In this document: piece by piece, positions 25,763 to 33,147 of the stretch | How positions within the stretch are numbered: the first letter of the stretch is position 1 | Layout: each line of letters begins with the position of its first letter | Assembly (NCBI GenBank): GCA_002887195.1 | Contig: PJAB01000231.1 | Location: 1-33,147 of the forward strand | DNA: 33,147 nucleotides | Origin: Chrysochromulina parva | Lineage: Eukaryota > Haptophyta > Prymnesiales > Chrysochromulinaceae | Direction of reading: 5' to 3' | The notes under the pieces: model-generated | Database searches by the model: none | Seen by the model: only the letters and a program-made list of their open reading frames with translations | What the model was told of the DNA's origin: nothing | Position numbers and translations under genes: made by a program

Positions 25763-27222
25763 ATTCTCTGCTTCTAGGAGTATTAACAGCCATTTCACAC
25801 ACACAAGAACTTTTTATGGTCGAAGAAGAGCTAGCCAACCATCTCGCAGGCGCTCCTCTTCGGTTCCGCGCTGCCCTAAAGAGTGTCAAAGCTGGCGCCG
25901 ATGCGTTGCACGATCTGGAAGCGCTCGCGCACACCGCAAAGATGGAACGAAACGGCCGGCGACCTTGTACTTTGGAGGTGCGGTGCGCTTGCCGTGTGTT
26001 GGCCCTCGAGGCACAATCCCTCGGTGATCGGCATCATATCTGGGAGACGTGTGCAGCACATGTAGAAACGGTTGCTCAGGCCGCGTGCCATCTTGCAAGT
26101 GTACGTGCTTGGCTGGCAGCGAGAGAGAAGACGATCGACTCCACAGAGCAGTTTGAAGACCCTCAGCTCCAGCGCGCTGCGTACCTCCACTACGATGCCA
26201 ATAAGTATGACTTTTGCGGGCTCGTGGAGCGCATGCTCGCCGAGCACCTGCCTTGCGACGGCGACCCGGAAAGGCTTGCAAGGCTGCATGAGAGCACAGC
26301 GGCACAGCGTGAGCTAGGCGCACTGGGCTGCGCGAGCAGTTGGGCTGCCAACGGCCTCGCGTACAGCAAGGAGCTCGACGAGGCGACGCGCTATGGTTGT
26401 GGCATCTTCAATCGCCAGTGGAAGGCGTCGGCGCTGCGCGAGGAATTCATGCGCCTCTTTGAGCGCTTTGTGCGTGAGGTGATCGCACCTGAGCTCGAGT
26501 CCCCCGATCTTGTATACCAAGCCTTGCCCGTCTTTCGCGTCTTCCTGCCAGGCCATCTGGCGGTCGGCCCGCGGCATACGGACGCAGGCTACCACGAGCA
26601 GCCAAATGAGCTCAACTTTTGGGTGCCGCTCACGCAAGTGCAGGGCACGAACTCACTCTTCGTTGAGTCCTCGGCCGGGAAAGGCGACTTTGCGCCTGTG
26701 TGCGCAGGGCCAGGGGTCATGTATCGGTTCCGCGGCAACGCATGTGAACACTTCACGGCCCTGAATGTAAGCGGTCGCACACGCGTTTCCTTCGACTTCC
26801 GCGTCATTCGCACGCAGGACTGGGCCATAAGACCCGTGGGTGACGCATCCGACGACCATGCGGGCCAAAGGGGCGGGGCGGATGACTACTTCCGAATAGG
26901 ACGGTACTACCAGAGGCTTGAACCCTCCGCCCATGATCAAGAGGAGGGCGCGAGCCAGCTCCACCACGTACCCGAGGACCACCCCCCAGTGCCACTAGGC
27001 GCCACACCGTGCAAGTGGGCAGCGCCAGCCAAGAAGAGTGGCGACGCTATGCTCGATTGGGAAGCTGGGCGTGCCGCCTCGATGCATGAGCAGCGGCCAG
27101 CCGAAGTCCCTTGGGGCTTCTCGGTAGGGTGGCTCGCCATCGCATGGCTCATCACGCTATGCCTGTACTCCTGCTGGGGCTCGGTTTCGGGCGGCATCGG
27201 GGCTGCCGTGCAAACGCATTGA
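25759..27222 (+). CDS. StrG-like Fe(II)/2-oxoglutarate dioxygenase, tail-anchored
   Basis: GPRHTDAGYHEQPNELNFWV, then PLTQVQGTNSLFVESSAGKG, and finally CEHFTALNVSGRTRVSFDFR are signatures of the PhyH-like family that includes streptomycin biosynthesis protein StrG. The inferred iron ligands are His273, Asp275 and His331, with Arg342 for 2-oxoglutarate. The N-terminal ~190 residues are helical and unrecognised. A hydrophobic helix at ~456-476 (GWLAIAWLITLCLYSC) close to the C-terminus suggests a tail anchor with a cytosolic enzyme. The substrate is unknown. ATG 25759 overlaps the METTL16 stop as ATGA. An ATG at 25816, 16 bp after a TTCACAC element, is an alternative start. The frame could also be joined to METTL16 by a GTAAGT...TTCTAG intron (25692-25777). 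Confidence 0.82.
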   Translation: MNSLLLGVLTAISHTQELFMVEEELANHLAGAPLRFRAALKSVKAGADALHDLEALAHTAKMERNGRRPCTLEVRCACRVLALEAQSLGDRHHIWETCAAHVETVAQAACHLASVRAWLAAREKTIDSTEQFEDPQLQRAAYLHYDANKYDFCGLVERMLAEHLPCDGDPERLARLHESTAAQRELGALGCASSWAANGLAYSKELDEATRYGCGIFNRQWKASALREEFMRLFERFVREVIAPELESPDLVYQALPVFRVFLPGHLAVGPRHTDAGYHEQPNELNFWVPLTQVQGTNSLFVESSAGKGDFAPVCAGPGVMYRFRGNACEHFTALNVSGRTRVSFDFRVIRTQDWAIRPVGDASDDHAGQRGGADDYFRIGRYYQRLEPSAHDQEEGASQLHHVPEDHPPVPLGATPCKWAAPAKKSGDAMLDWEAGRAASMHEQRPAEVPWGFSVGWLAIAWLITLCLYSCWGSVSGGIGAAVQTH

Positions 27223-28116
27223 CGCCGTGAGGGGCTGGTGCTGCCGGGCGCTGCACCCGCAGCGGCCCAGGGCGGACGGTTGTGTGGGGTGTGGAGTCGG
27301 AGGGCGTGGGGTCGACCGTCCCTACTAAGATCGATACTAAGAGCTTGACCCTACCGCATGAGCTGTACGCGTCAGTCTCTCGACGTCTCTCTCGGCGCGG
27401 CCGTCGGCTCCGCGCGCCCAGGGTCGCGCTCGGCGGCCCGCTCCGCCGCTCGCGGGGGCGCCGCGCGTCGGGCGCCCCCGCCGGACGGTTGCTGGCGTTG
27501 CTCGGGCACTGGAGACGGGGCTCGCACGCGGGCGGGACGCGCGACCGGGCCAACCGGCGGGGTAACACTCATTGCGATAGGCGCCGCCGCGATACCGACG
27601 TTTGTAGACGTCGATGCATTATCGAGCGGGCCCGCGAATCGACGCGGTTAAACGAAATACGCGAGTACTCACGCCGAAGAGCTAAGACCGGTTTAAGAGC
27701 ACCCAGGAACGTTAAGGAACAAATAGGACTCTCTGCAGAAAATGTTTCAAACGCGACCCGCTGCCCACGACGACGACGTCCGGCCGCCTTCCTCCTACGT
27801 CGGCGGTCGACGCCGGGAGTACCCGGCGGAGACTCCGCTCATCGCACTGACTCACCCGCGCCGCGACCGGCCGTGCGGATATTTGAGAATGCTCAAAGAA
27901 CCCTTTCGGAGGTGGAGCTCGGGAAATGCCTGTCCACGTAAGAGAAAGTGCGCCCATTGTGTGTAACACCGCGCGACGAACTGGGTGGAAAGCATTGTCC
28001 TTCAGAGCGGCGACGGTGCGACTCACACGCGTCTGTAAGTCCGCGGTCGTGCTCGGCACAGCCACGTAGAGCATAGTGCAGCGACAACAAGAGGACATTC
28101 GTCAGCCCGAGCCGTA
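27223..28116. other. Convergent spacer F, no gene
   Basis: Between the dioxygenase and the Tudor-like gene. It has a CpG-rich core at ~27390-27560 and a more mixed right part with TTAAAC/GTTTAA words. Frames on either strand are Arg/Ala-rich without family resemblance. Confidence 0.6.
27452..27481. repeat. Perfect 11-bp stem, 8-nt loop inverted repeat
   Basis: GCGGGGGCGCC (27452-27462) pairs exactly with GGCGCCCCCGC (27471-27481). It is the longest perfect gapped stem seen in the convergent spacers. Confidence 0.9.
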
Positions 28117-29205
28117 TCATCGGCGACCCGAGGTCTCAGGAGGCTTGCGCGAGTGCGAGCCCCACCGCCAGTCGTCCTCGTTGGTGATGAGCATCTCCTC
28201 CGCGAAGTTGTCAAACTTGACGTACAGGCCCTCGCGTGGGTCGCACGAGTTGACCACACCCATGTAGGGCACGTCCATCTTTCGACCGCCGTGCTCCTCT
28301 TCGTACCAGACGGTGATACGAGCACCCGACACCTCAGCGCGCGGCTTGCCCTTCATGTCGAAGTCGCCGCGCCGCTGCCGCTTGCCGCCCGCGCCATCGA
28401 GCGGCCGCTTAGTCATCACCGAATCGACCGGGCGCTGCCGGTCCCGCGCGCGGAAATCAATCTCCATGAAGCCGATGTCGACGCTCGGATTGATTGCGGT
28501 AGCTTGCTCCATCATCAGCTCGAAGTCTTCCTCCACCTCGCCCTGGCGCAGCGGCACCGCCTGGGCCGAGCCCTTGACCACCAGGTCGCGCTTGCTGCCC
28601 GCCTTGGTCGCCAGAGCCGGGTCGGCGCCGCGCGTCTGCTGATAGCGGCGCGTCATCGCACGCAAGGCGTTCATGTCCTCTTGGCTCTTTGACGACTTCT
28701 TCTGCCGATCCTTGAGCTCCTGTGTAAGACGGTCCTGAATGAGAACGCGCTCGCGAGTGTAATCCTCCTCCACCTGGCCAAGGCGAAGGCCACAGCGTGT
28801 CAACGGCGCGCACTCGCAGCGAGCATCAGGCAGCACAGTGAGCAGGGAGCGGGACATCAGGTGTTGCAATAGGCAGCAATAGGCAGCAATAGGCACTCGC
28901 TAAGGTCAGCAGCACAGTCGCAACACGACGGTGCAGCCAACGGCCTGCGGCTCGCAGCCGTGGCGCATCTGCTCCGATGGGGCGGAGGTCTTCGCAATCG
29001 GGCGGTGCGTGCACACCTCACGCTTCTGCTCCTCAAAGCGAGCATCCACAGCGGCGACCCGATTCTGGTGTGTCTGCTCAGCCTTCTTGAGCTTCTGGAT
29101 CTTTAGAAGAGAAAGCCGCTTCTCCTCGCTCTTCTGCCGCTGATGCGTGCCCGCTCGTGCCGCGCCCAGCTCCTGTTGCAGCAAGGCCTCCGCTGTCTTC
29201 ACCAT
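28117..29205 (-). CDS. Coiled-coil/Tudor-like domain protein, one intron
   Basis: CDS = complement(join(28117..28773, 29017..29205)), 281 aa. Exon 1 encodes a charged helix (KSEEKRLSLLKIQKLKKAEQ) ending FEEQKRE. Exon 2 continues VEEDYTRERVLIQDRLTQEL in phase, so one long coiled coil crosses the junction. A middle segment (EVEEDFELMMEQATAINPSV) and a basic KRQRR patch suggest nuclear location. The last ~70 residues look like a Tudor-type barrel: ARITVWYEEE, VPYMGVVNSCDPREGLYVKF, then ITNEDDWRWG. Such barrels often read histone or Arg methylation, but no family name is assigned. ATG 29205 is the first in frame. The open frame extends further upstream (SADLQPFLDITSVHPP) without an ATG, so an extra 5' exon is possible. 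Confidence 0.72.
28774..29016 (-). other. Intron of the Tudor-like gene, 243 nt
   Basis: Donor GAG|GTGTGC at 29016 and acceptor TTGGCCAG|GTG at 28774, phase 0. The two flanking frames are not the same; joining them gives a continuous charged helix. Confidence 0.8.
28866..28895. repeat. 10-bp tandem repeat GCAATAGGCA x3
   Basis: Three perfect adjacent copies lie inside the intron of the Tudor-like gene. On the transcribed strand they read TGCCTATTGC and lie ~90 nt before the acceptor. Confidence 0.95.
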
Positions 29206-29388
29206 CGGCGGATGGACCGACGTTATGTCCAAGAAGGGCTGCAGGTCCGCCGATACGTGAGAACATGTACATGTACACGTTTCACACGCGACACAAACCC
29301 GAACAGTGCGAAGTGATTTGCTGAGCCTTCAGGCGCTTTCTGAGGAAACTTTTTGCTCGTCATACGCGTCGCCCACCCAGGGACAGCG
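29206..29388. promoter_or_regulatory. Divergent promoter 7 (Tudor-like / mS23)
   Basis: The 183-bp gap has TTCACAC at 29281-29287, preceded by ACATGTACATGTACACGT (two ACATGT palindromes). Part of the left end may be coding for the Tudor-like gene. Confidence 0.6.
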
Positions 29389-30228
29389 ATGGGGAAAACC
29401 ATGCGCAAGTGGTGGATGAACAAGCCGTTCCGCAATACGATGGGCGTAGTGCCCAAGCCGCATCTGAGCTCGCGCACCGTCAGAACCGATCTCGTGCCGC
29501 GCGTCGAGCAGCTGGTCGCGGGCGGTGCCATCCCCAAGCCAGTGTGGCTCGACGCGGTGCTGGCGCATCCGCCGCCGCTGGCACACAGATTCTCAGGCGA
29601 ACGCCCCGTGCGCTTCGAGTGGCGCGAGGAGGATCGCTTGCGCCGCATTTGGCAGCGGCGCAACCCGGAGGCCTCGATGCACCCGAAGGTGCTCTTCCTT
29701 GATGAGTCGCGGCTGCCTGCGTCTGCTATCGAGCACCCAGCAGATGCGTTCGTCAAGAAGCAGCAGGCGCTTATGCGCCGAGGCCTATCGGAGGAAGAGG
29801 CGTACCGGCGCGTCGCCGGCGAGCAGGAGGAGCGCCGTCGCGTCGCCGACGCCGAGGTGGCCGCCGCGCGCGAGCAGGCGCGAGCGTTGGGCGCATCGCC
29901 AGCGGAGGGTGGCGGCGGTGCGACGGCGCCTGACGCAGACGGGCTTGCGGCGCGGCTGCTTCGACGCTTCGCCGAGGAGGCGCGCGACAGCGGCCAGCCA
30001 TACCCGCGGCACTGGTTCCATGACGACGGCAGCTGGCGCGGCATCGGCCTCGACGATAACGTCGACCAGCGCACCAAGCGTGCGATCGAACGGCAAGGCG
30101 AGCTCATGCATCTCATGAAGCAGATGGATGCGTCTTTCGAAGAGGCCGCCACGCGCGACGAAACAGACGATGACGGCGTGCCGGTGGCCGGCCGGAGCGG
30201 CGCGGGCGCGACCACGAAAGTGGACTAA
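29389..30228 (+). CDS. MRPS23: Mitochondrial small ribosomal subunit protein mS23
   Basis: After a basic N-terminus (MGKTMRKWWMNKPFR), TDLVPRVEQLVAGGAIPKPV, WLDAVLAHPPP and EEDRLRRIWQRRNPEASMHP follow the mS23 pattern of helix, P-x-W, A-PP and the [ED]D-x-LR-x-x-F/W-x-x-x-P box. The next helix, RGLSEEEAYRRVAGEQEERR, matches the SEEEA segment of plant mS23. A C-terminal domain with RHWFHDDGSWRGIGLDDNVD is less conserved. mS23 sits on the solvent side of the mitoribosomal small subunit. ATG 29389 is the first in frame; 279 aa, within the range of plant and protist members. The stop codon lies near the palindrome GGGACGCGTCCC (30232-30243). Confidence 0.82.
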   Translation: MGKTMRKWWMNKPFRNTMGVVPKPHLSSRTVRTDLVPRVEQLVAGGAIPKPVWLDAVLAHPPPLAHRFSGERPVRFEWREEDRLRRIWQRRNPEASMHPKVLFLDESRLPASAIEHPADAFVKKQQALMRRGLSEEEAYRRVAGEQEERRRVADAEVAAAREQARALGASPAEGGGGATAPDADGLAARLLRRFAEEARDSGQPYPRHWFHDDGSWRGIGLDDNVDQRTKRAIERQGELMHLMKQMDASFEEAATRDETDDDGVPVAGRSGAGATTKVD

Positions 30229-31075
30229 CTTGGGACGCGTCCCCCGGGCCTCAGGGGGATCACGCGATAGTAAATGCCGCGCGAAGCTAGGGCAGGGCGC
30301 CCGGGCCCCGGGACGGTGCCACGCACGCAGACCGCACTGAGACCGCACCGCTCATTCGCGCGTTAATTCGCCCATCGCCCACGCGGTTTGTCTCTACAGA
30401 TGTATGGTTTGACAATTGTTACCGACAGCGCGCACAAGAACCTAGCGCCAGCCACGCACACACGGAATCTCGACGCGGCGCCGCGGGCCGCACGGCGCGC
30501 CACGCGAGACGAGCGGACCTCGGCGCCCGCGCTGCACGGGGCCCGGCGCCCCACCCCGACGAGCGGTTTAAACCGTAGGCGCGTAGCGTCTAGCGATTCG
30601 GGCGTCCGGCGGGTCGAGGAGTGACGAGCACGTGTACGGTAAGCGACCCCAAGTCCCCAGGCCAGTCGCGCGGCGCTTGCACCGCGGACCACTCTCGCCG
30701 GGGCGGCGCCACGGCCGGCCGGCGAGAGCCTCGACGAGACTGGATCGAGGGGACACACGTCACACCCGCCCGGATCAAAAACGCCCTCTCGAGTATCGTT
30801 TGTCAACGACGACACGGCCGAACGCAGAGCCGAAACGAGCCGGCGTGTGGGCGCACCCCGCTCACCCGCTTTCGTGAGATCATGGGCACGTCGGAGGAGC
30901 AGGAGGGGGCGGTCGTCGGTCGTGTGCAAGTCAGAAACGCCTCGCCCATTGCGCTGAGAATCTGCAGATGCCTCGTGCTCTCATCATCCCGAAGCGCTCA
31001 TTCAATCGTCATTCGTGCTATCGCCTCATGCAATCGTCCGATCCCTCCGTGAGCCAGCCGCATCACAGATCACTG
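30229..31075. other. Convergent spacer G, no gene
   Basis: Between the mS23 and ankyrin genes. It contains GGGACGCGTCCC (30232-30243, a perfect 12-bp palindrome) and CpG-rich stretches at ~30460-30750. The open frames are Arg-rich and unconvincing. The final ~180 bp are less GC-rich. Confidence 0.6.
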
Positions 31076-32143
31076 TCAATCGAGCGTGTCCAGATCAGCA
31101 GGCGGCTCCGCGGGTGGCACTGCGTCGGCGTCGGAGCTCACCTCCTCAATCAGCATGGACGACTTGGCCGGCGCGGGCGCGCCACTCGGCACATCCTCAG
31201 CCCCGAAGATGTCCGTCTCGTCCGCCGCCTTCTTCGCGGGCGCGGCGGCCGCCGCCTCGGCCGCCGCCTCGGCTGCGGCGGCGGCTGCGGCGGCGGCCTC
31301 GGCGGCCTCCTTGACGACGAATTCCTCGGCGTGGCTCACGTGAGGGAAGGGCTCCATCGGAGCCATCGGCACGCCCGGACTCGCCTTGAGATGCTTGGCG
31401 TAATTCTCGAGGTAAGCAGATACGAAGCGTTGCGTCGGGTCGCGCCCCGTCGAGTTCACGAGCTCGTGGACCGTCTCGCCCTTGGTATTATCTTTGCCAG
31501 GTATGATGGCTGCGTGCGGATCGGGCGCCGTGCGGCCCTCCAGGCTCGCGCCGAGCTGGACGAGCGCGCTCACCGCCGCTGCTTGGTGCGCGCTCACAGC
31601 CCACATGAGCGCTGTCTTGCCGTCGCTCGAGGTCTCGTCGAGAGGCGCGCCGCGCTCGGTGACAAGAAACTTGATCATATCGGCCTTGCCGCCCGAGGCG
31701 GCGAGCATGACAGCGGTCCGGCCGTAGGAGTCGCGCGCCGTGAGGGCCGTGGGCACCGCGTCCAGGAGCAGCTTGGCGCACTCCTTGTGGCCCTTAAGGC
31801 ACGCATACAGGAGCGGAGTCATCGTAGTGCCAGAAGGTGAAGCGACGAGGTCAGCGCCGAGTTTATCGATGAGAACCTCGAGCACCGCGACCTGGCCCCA
31901 AAAGGCGGCCTTGCATCCGGCTGTCCAGCCGTCCACGCAAAGGTCCTCTGCGCCAGCATCGAGCAGGCGCTTGACGACCTTGTGATGGCCTGCGGCAGCT
32001 GCGGCGGCGATGGCGGTATTGCCGTCCTCGTCGACGAGCGGTGACGTGCCGGCCGCTAGCAGCTTCTCGACGTCCTCCAGCTCGCCACGTTTGGCCGCGA
32101 GCATGAGCGTGAGCTCGATGTCGTCTTTCTGCGATGTCGCCAT
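31076..32143 (-). CDS. Ankyrin-repeat protein
   Basis: 355 aa from ATG 32143. About six ankyrin units occupy residues ~8-210: LTLMLAAKRGELEDVEKLLA, GNTAIAAAAAAGHHKVVKRL, GWTAGCKAAFWGQVAVLEVL, MTPLLYACLKGHKECAKLLL, GRTAVMLAASGGKADMIKFL and GKTALMWAVSAHQAAAVSAL. A spacer with VHELVNSTGRDPTQRFVSAY follows, then an Ala-rich helix and an acidic C-terminus (DETDIFGAEDVPSG). Ankyrin stacks mediate protein binding; the partner is unknown. It lies on the same strand as the partial gene to the right, the one clear break in strand alternation, and its 265-bp upstream gap lacks TTCACA. Confidence 0.88.
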   Translation of the reverse strand: MATSQKDDIELTLMLAAKRGELEDVEKLLAAGTSPLVDEDGNTAIAAAAAAGHHKVVKRLLDAGAEDLCVDGWTAGCKAAFWGQVAVLEVLIDKLGADLVASPSGTTMTPLLYACLKGHKECAKLLLDAVPTALTARDSYGRTAVMLAASGGKADMIKFLVTERGAPLDETSSDGKTALMWAVSAHQAAAVSALVQLGASLEGRTAPDPHAAIIPGKDNTKGETVHELVNSTGRDPTQRFVSAYLENYAKHLKASPGVPMAPMEPFPHVSHAEEFVVKEAAEAAAAAAAAAEAAAEAAAAAPAKKAADETDIFGAEDVPSGAPAPAKSSMLIEEVSSDADAVPPAEPPADLDTLD

Positions 32144-32408
32144 TGCCGTTTGTCAAAGTTCCGTTGCGCGTCGGCTGGCGTCGGCCAGTTTTTGAGGGGC
32201 AAACAAGATAGGAAAAGTCAAGGCAAGGCTGTACTGTAAATGTCTCCTTACTCCTCACAGTCGACCACGCGGGAGGAAGCTACACTCAAGTCATTGCTCG
32301 TCTTAGGACTGGGTCACAGATGAAACACGCCGATTCAACCCACAACAGGGCACCCCTTTCCAAAGCGCAAAGGGCAAAGCCTTTCGTTTCCGAACTCTCC
32401 GCGAATTC
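32144..32408. other. Tandem intergenic gap, no TTCACA
   Basis: This 265-bp gap separates two same-strand genes and serves as the upstream region of the ankyrin gene. It has GTCAAGGC at ~32217, CTCACAG and GTCACAG, but no exact TTCACA on either strand by eye. Confidence 0.5.
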
Positions 32409-33147
32409 TCACTTCGACAAGAACGGCGCCAACTTTAGCGCCTGCGCCACGAACGCGCGCAGGGTCGCTTCGTCCATGTCCACCGCTCGGCACGCTGTCA
32501 GCGGCAACCAATGTTGCCCGTCATCCGAGCAGTTGCACAGTTTCACGCGGGCCGAGTCGGCACTCTCCGCGATGTCAGTCACGTGGCACAGGCGGTCATA
32601 GTCGTAGTCGGCTGGCAGCGTAAACTTTATGCCCGCCGACTCGACGGCCGCGCGACAATCTGGGCGGATGTTGACAAGACTCTCCTCCGTCTCGAGCAGC
32701 TCGCGCGCACGGGGTAACGAGAGCGGTTTCGCTTCAAACGAGCGCAGCTTAACGCAGCACACGATGGGCAGCCAGAGCTCCGATCCATCGTCCAGCCGGA
32801 CGCCCAGCGTGTCGTCCTCGTGGTCGATCTTGCGCACGAAGCACGTCTCGCCGCCGTTGATCAAGCTCTCCGGATAGAGGATGCCCTCTCGATGGGACCG
32901 AATGTACTTCTGCATCGCATCCGTGCTAAGCCGCACGATGTCACCCACGCGGACATCATCGAGAGACGTTAAGACCTCGGGAGGAGTACGAGTGGCTTCG
33001 AGCATCTCAACGGCCTCCTCGACTCCTGCACACGCGGCCTCGGCCATCCACGTCCGGCCCAGCTGAAAGCCTGCGGCAGCCACGCCGATCCCATGTGCCC
33101 GCTGCAGCCACGTCTTGGCCGCGGCAAACTCGCGCGCGGCAGCGCAA
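32409..33147 (-). CDS. SH3-like repeat protein, 5' part missing at window edge
   Basis: The frame is open to the right edge, so only the C-terminal ~245 residues are present. The start of the visible part (REFAAAKTWLQRAHGIGVAA, LGRTWMAEAA) resembles Sel1/TPR-type helices. Two similar beta modules follow. The first reads VRVGDIVRLSTDAMQKY ... FVRKIDHEDDTLGVRL then ELWLPIVCCVKL. The second reads YDRLCHVTDIAESADSARVK then QHWLPLTACRAV. Each ends with a WLP motif, recalling the SH3-like repeats of Mind bomb-type proteins; this assignment is tentative. Function unknown. Confidence 0.7.
   Translation of the reverse strand, partial: CAAAREFAAAKTWLQRAHGIGVAAAGFQLGRTWMAEAACAGVEEAVEMLEATRTPPEVLTSLDDVRVGDIVRLSTDAMQKYIRSHREGILYPESLINGGETCFVRKIDHEDDTLGVRLDDGSELWLPIVCCVKLRSFEAKPLSLPRARELLETEESLVNIRPDCRAAVESAGIKFTLPADYDYDRLCHVTDIAESADSARVKLCNCSDDGQHWLPLTACRAVDMDEATLRAFVAQALKLAPFLSK

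Noticed and set aside
30363..30929. 188-codon minus-strand frame in spacer G
   Set aside because: Arg/Ala-rich, not conserved in appearance, located in a CpG-rich convergent spacer.

Overview
This is a nuclear segment of a GC-rich, intron-containing eukaryote, most likely a unicellular flagellated alga. Supporting signs are spliced genes with short introns (95-243 nt), a tubulin polyglutamylase subunit (TPGS2), an OEP61/TPR7-type Hsp70-docking protein and an EDR2-type DUF1336 protein, the last two typical of plants and algae. The proven splice donors read GTGCGC, GTGCGC, GTGCGT and GTGTGC. I associate such donors with haptophytes and some other GC-rich algae, so a haptophyte is my best guess, not a proof. 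No virus, transposon, rRNA, tRNA or CRISPR array was recognised.

Layout from left to right: PH-PH-DUF1336 protein (-); CS/p23-like co-chaperone (+); Ala-rich orphan protein (-); PAPS-dependent sulfotransferase (+); OEP61/TPR7-like tail-anchored TPR protein (-); SURP plus multi-RRM RNA-binding protein (+); small basic hypothetical (-); TPGS2 (+); ATG13 with one intron (-); V-ATPase subunit d with two introns (+); small possibly organellar hypothetical (-); METTL16 U6 snRNA m6A methyltransferase (+), overlapped by 4 bp by a tail-anchored StrG-like Fe(II)/2OG dioxygenase (+); coiled-coil/Tudor-like protein with one intron (-); mitoribosomal protein mS23 (+); ankyrin protein (-); and a partial SH3-like repeat protein (-) running off the right edge.

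The genes are housekeeping and not one pathway. Several concern membranes and the endolysosome (ATG13, V-ATPase d, DUF1336, sulfotransferase) or RNA (METTL16, SURP/RRM, mS23). The striking feature is architecture. Genes alternate strands almost perfectly as seven head-to-head pairs. Each pair shares a compact divergent promoter of about 170-420 bp. Pairs are separated by gene-free, CpG-rich convergent spacers of about 290-1320 bp. By eye, all seven divergent promoters contain the hexamer TTCACA, and six of the seven convergent spacers contain a short perfect or near-perfect inverted repeat. The METTL16/dioxygenase junction is the main departure: the genes overlap by ATGA, and a GTAAGT...TTCTAG intron could join the two frames.

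Limits: everything was read by eye. Exon joins were found by family alignment from memory and frame arithmetic. UTRs, transcription starts and poly(A) sites are not determined.
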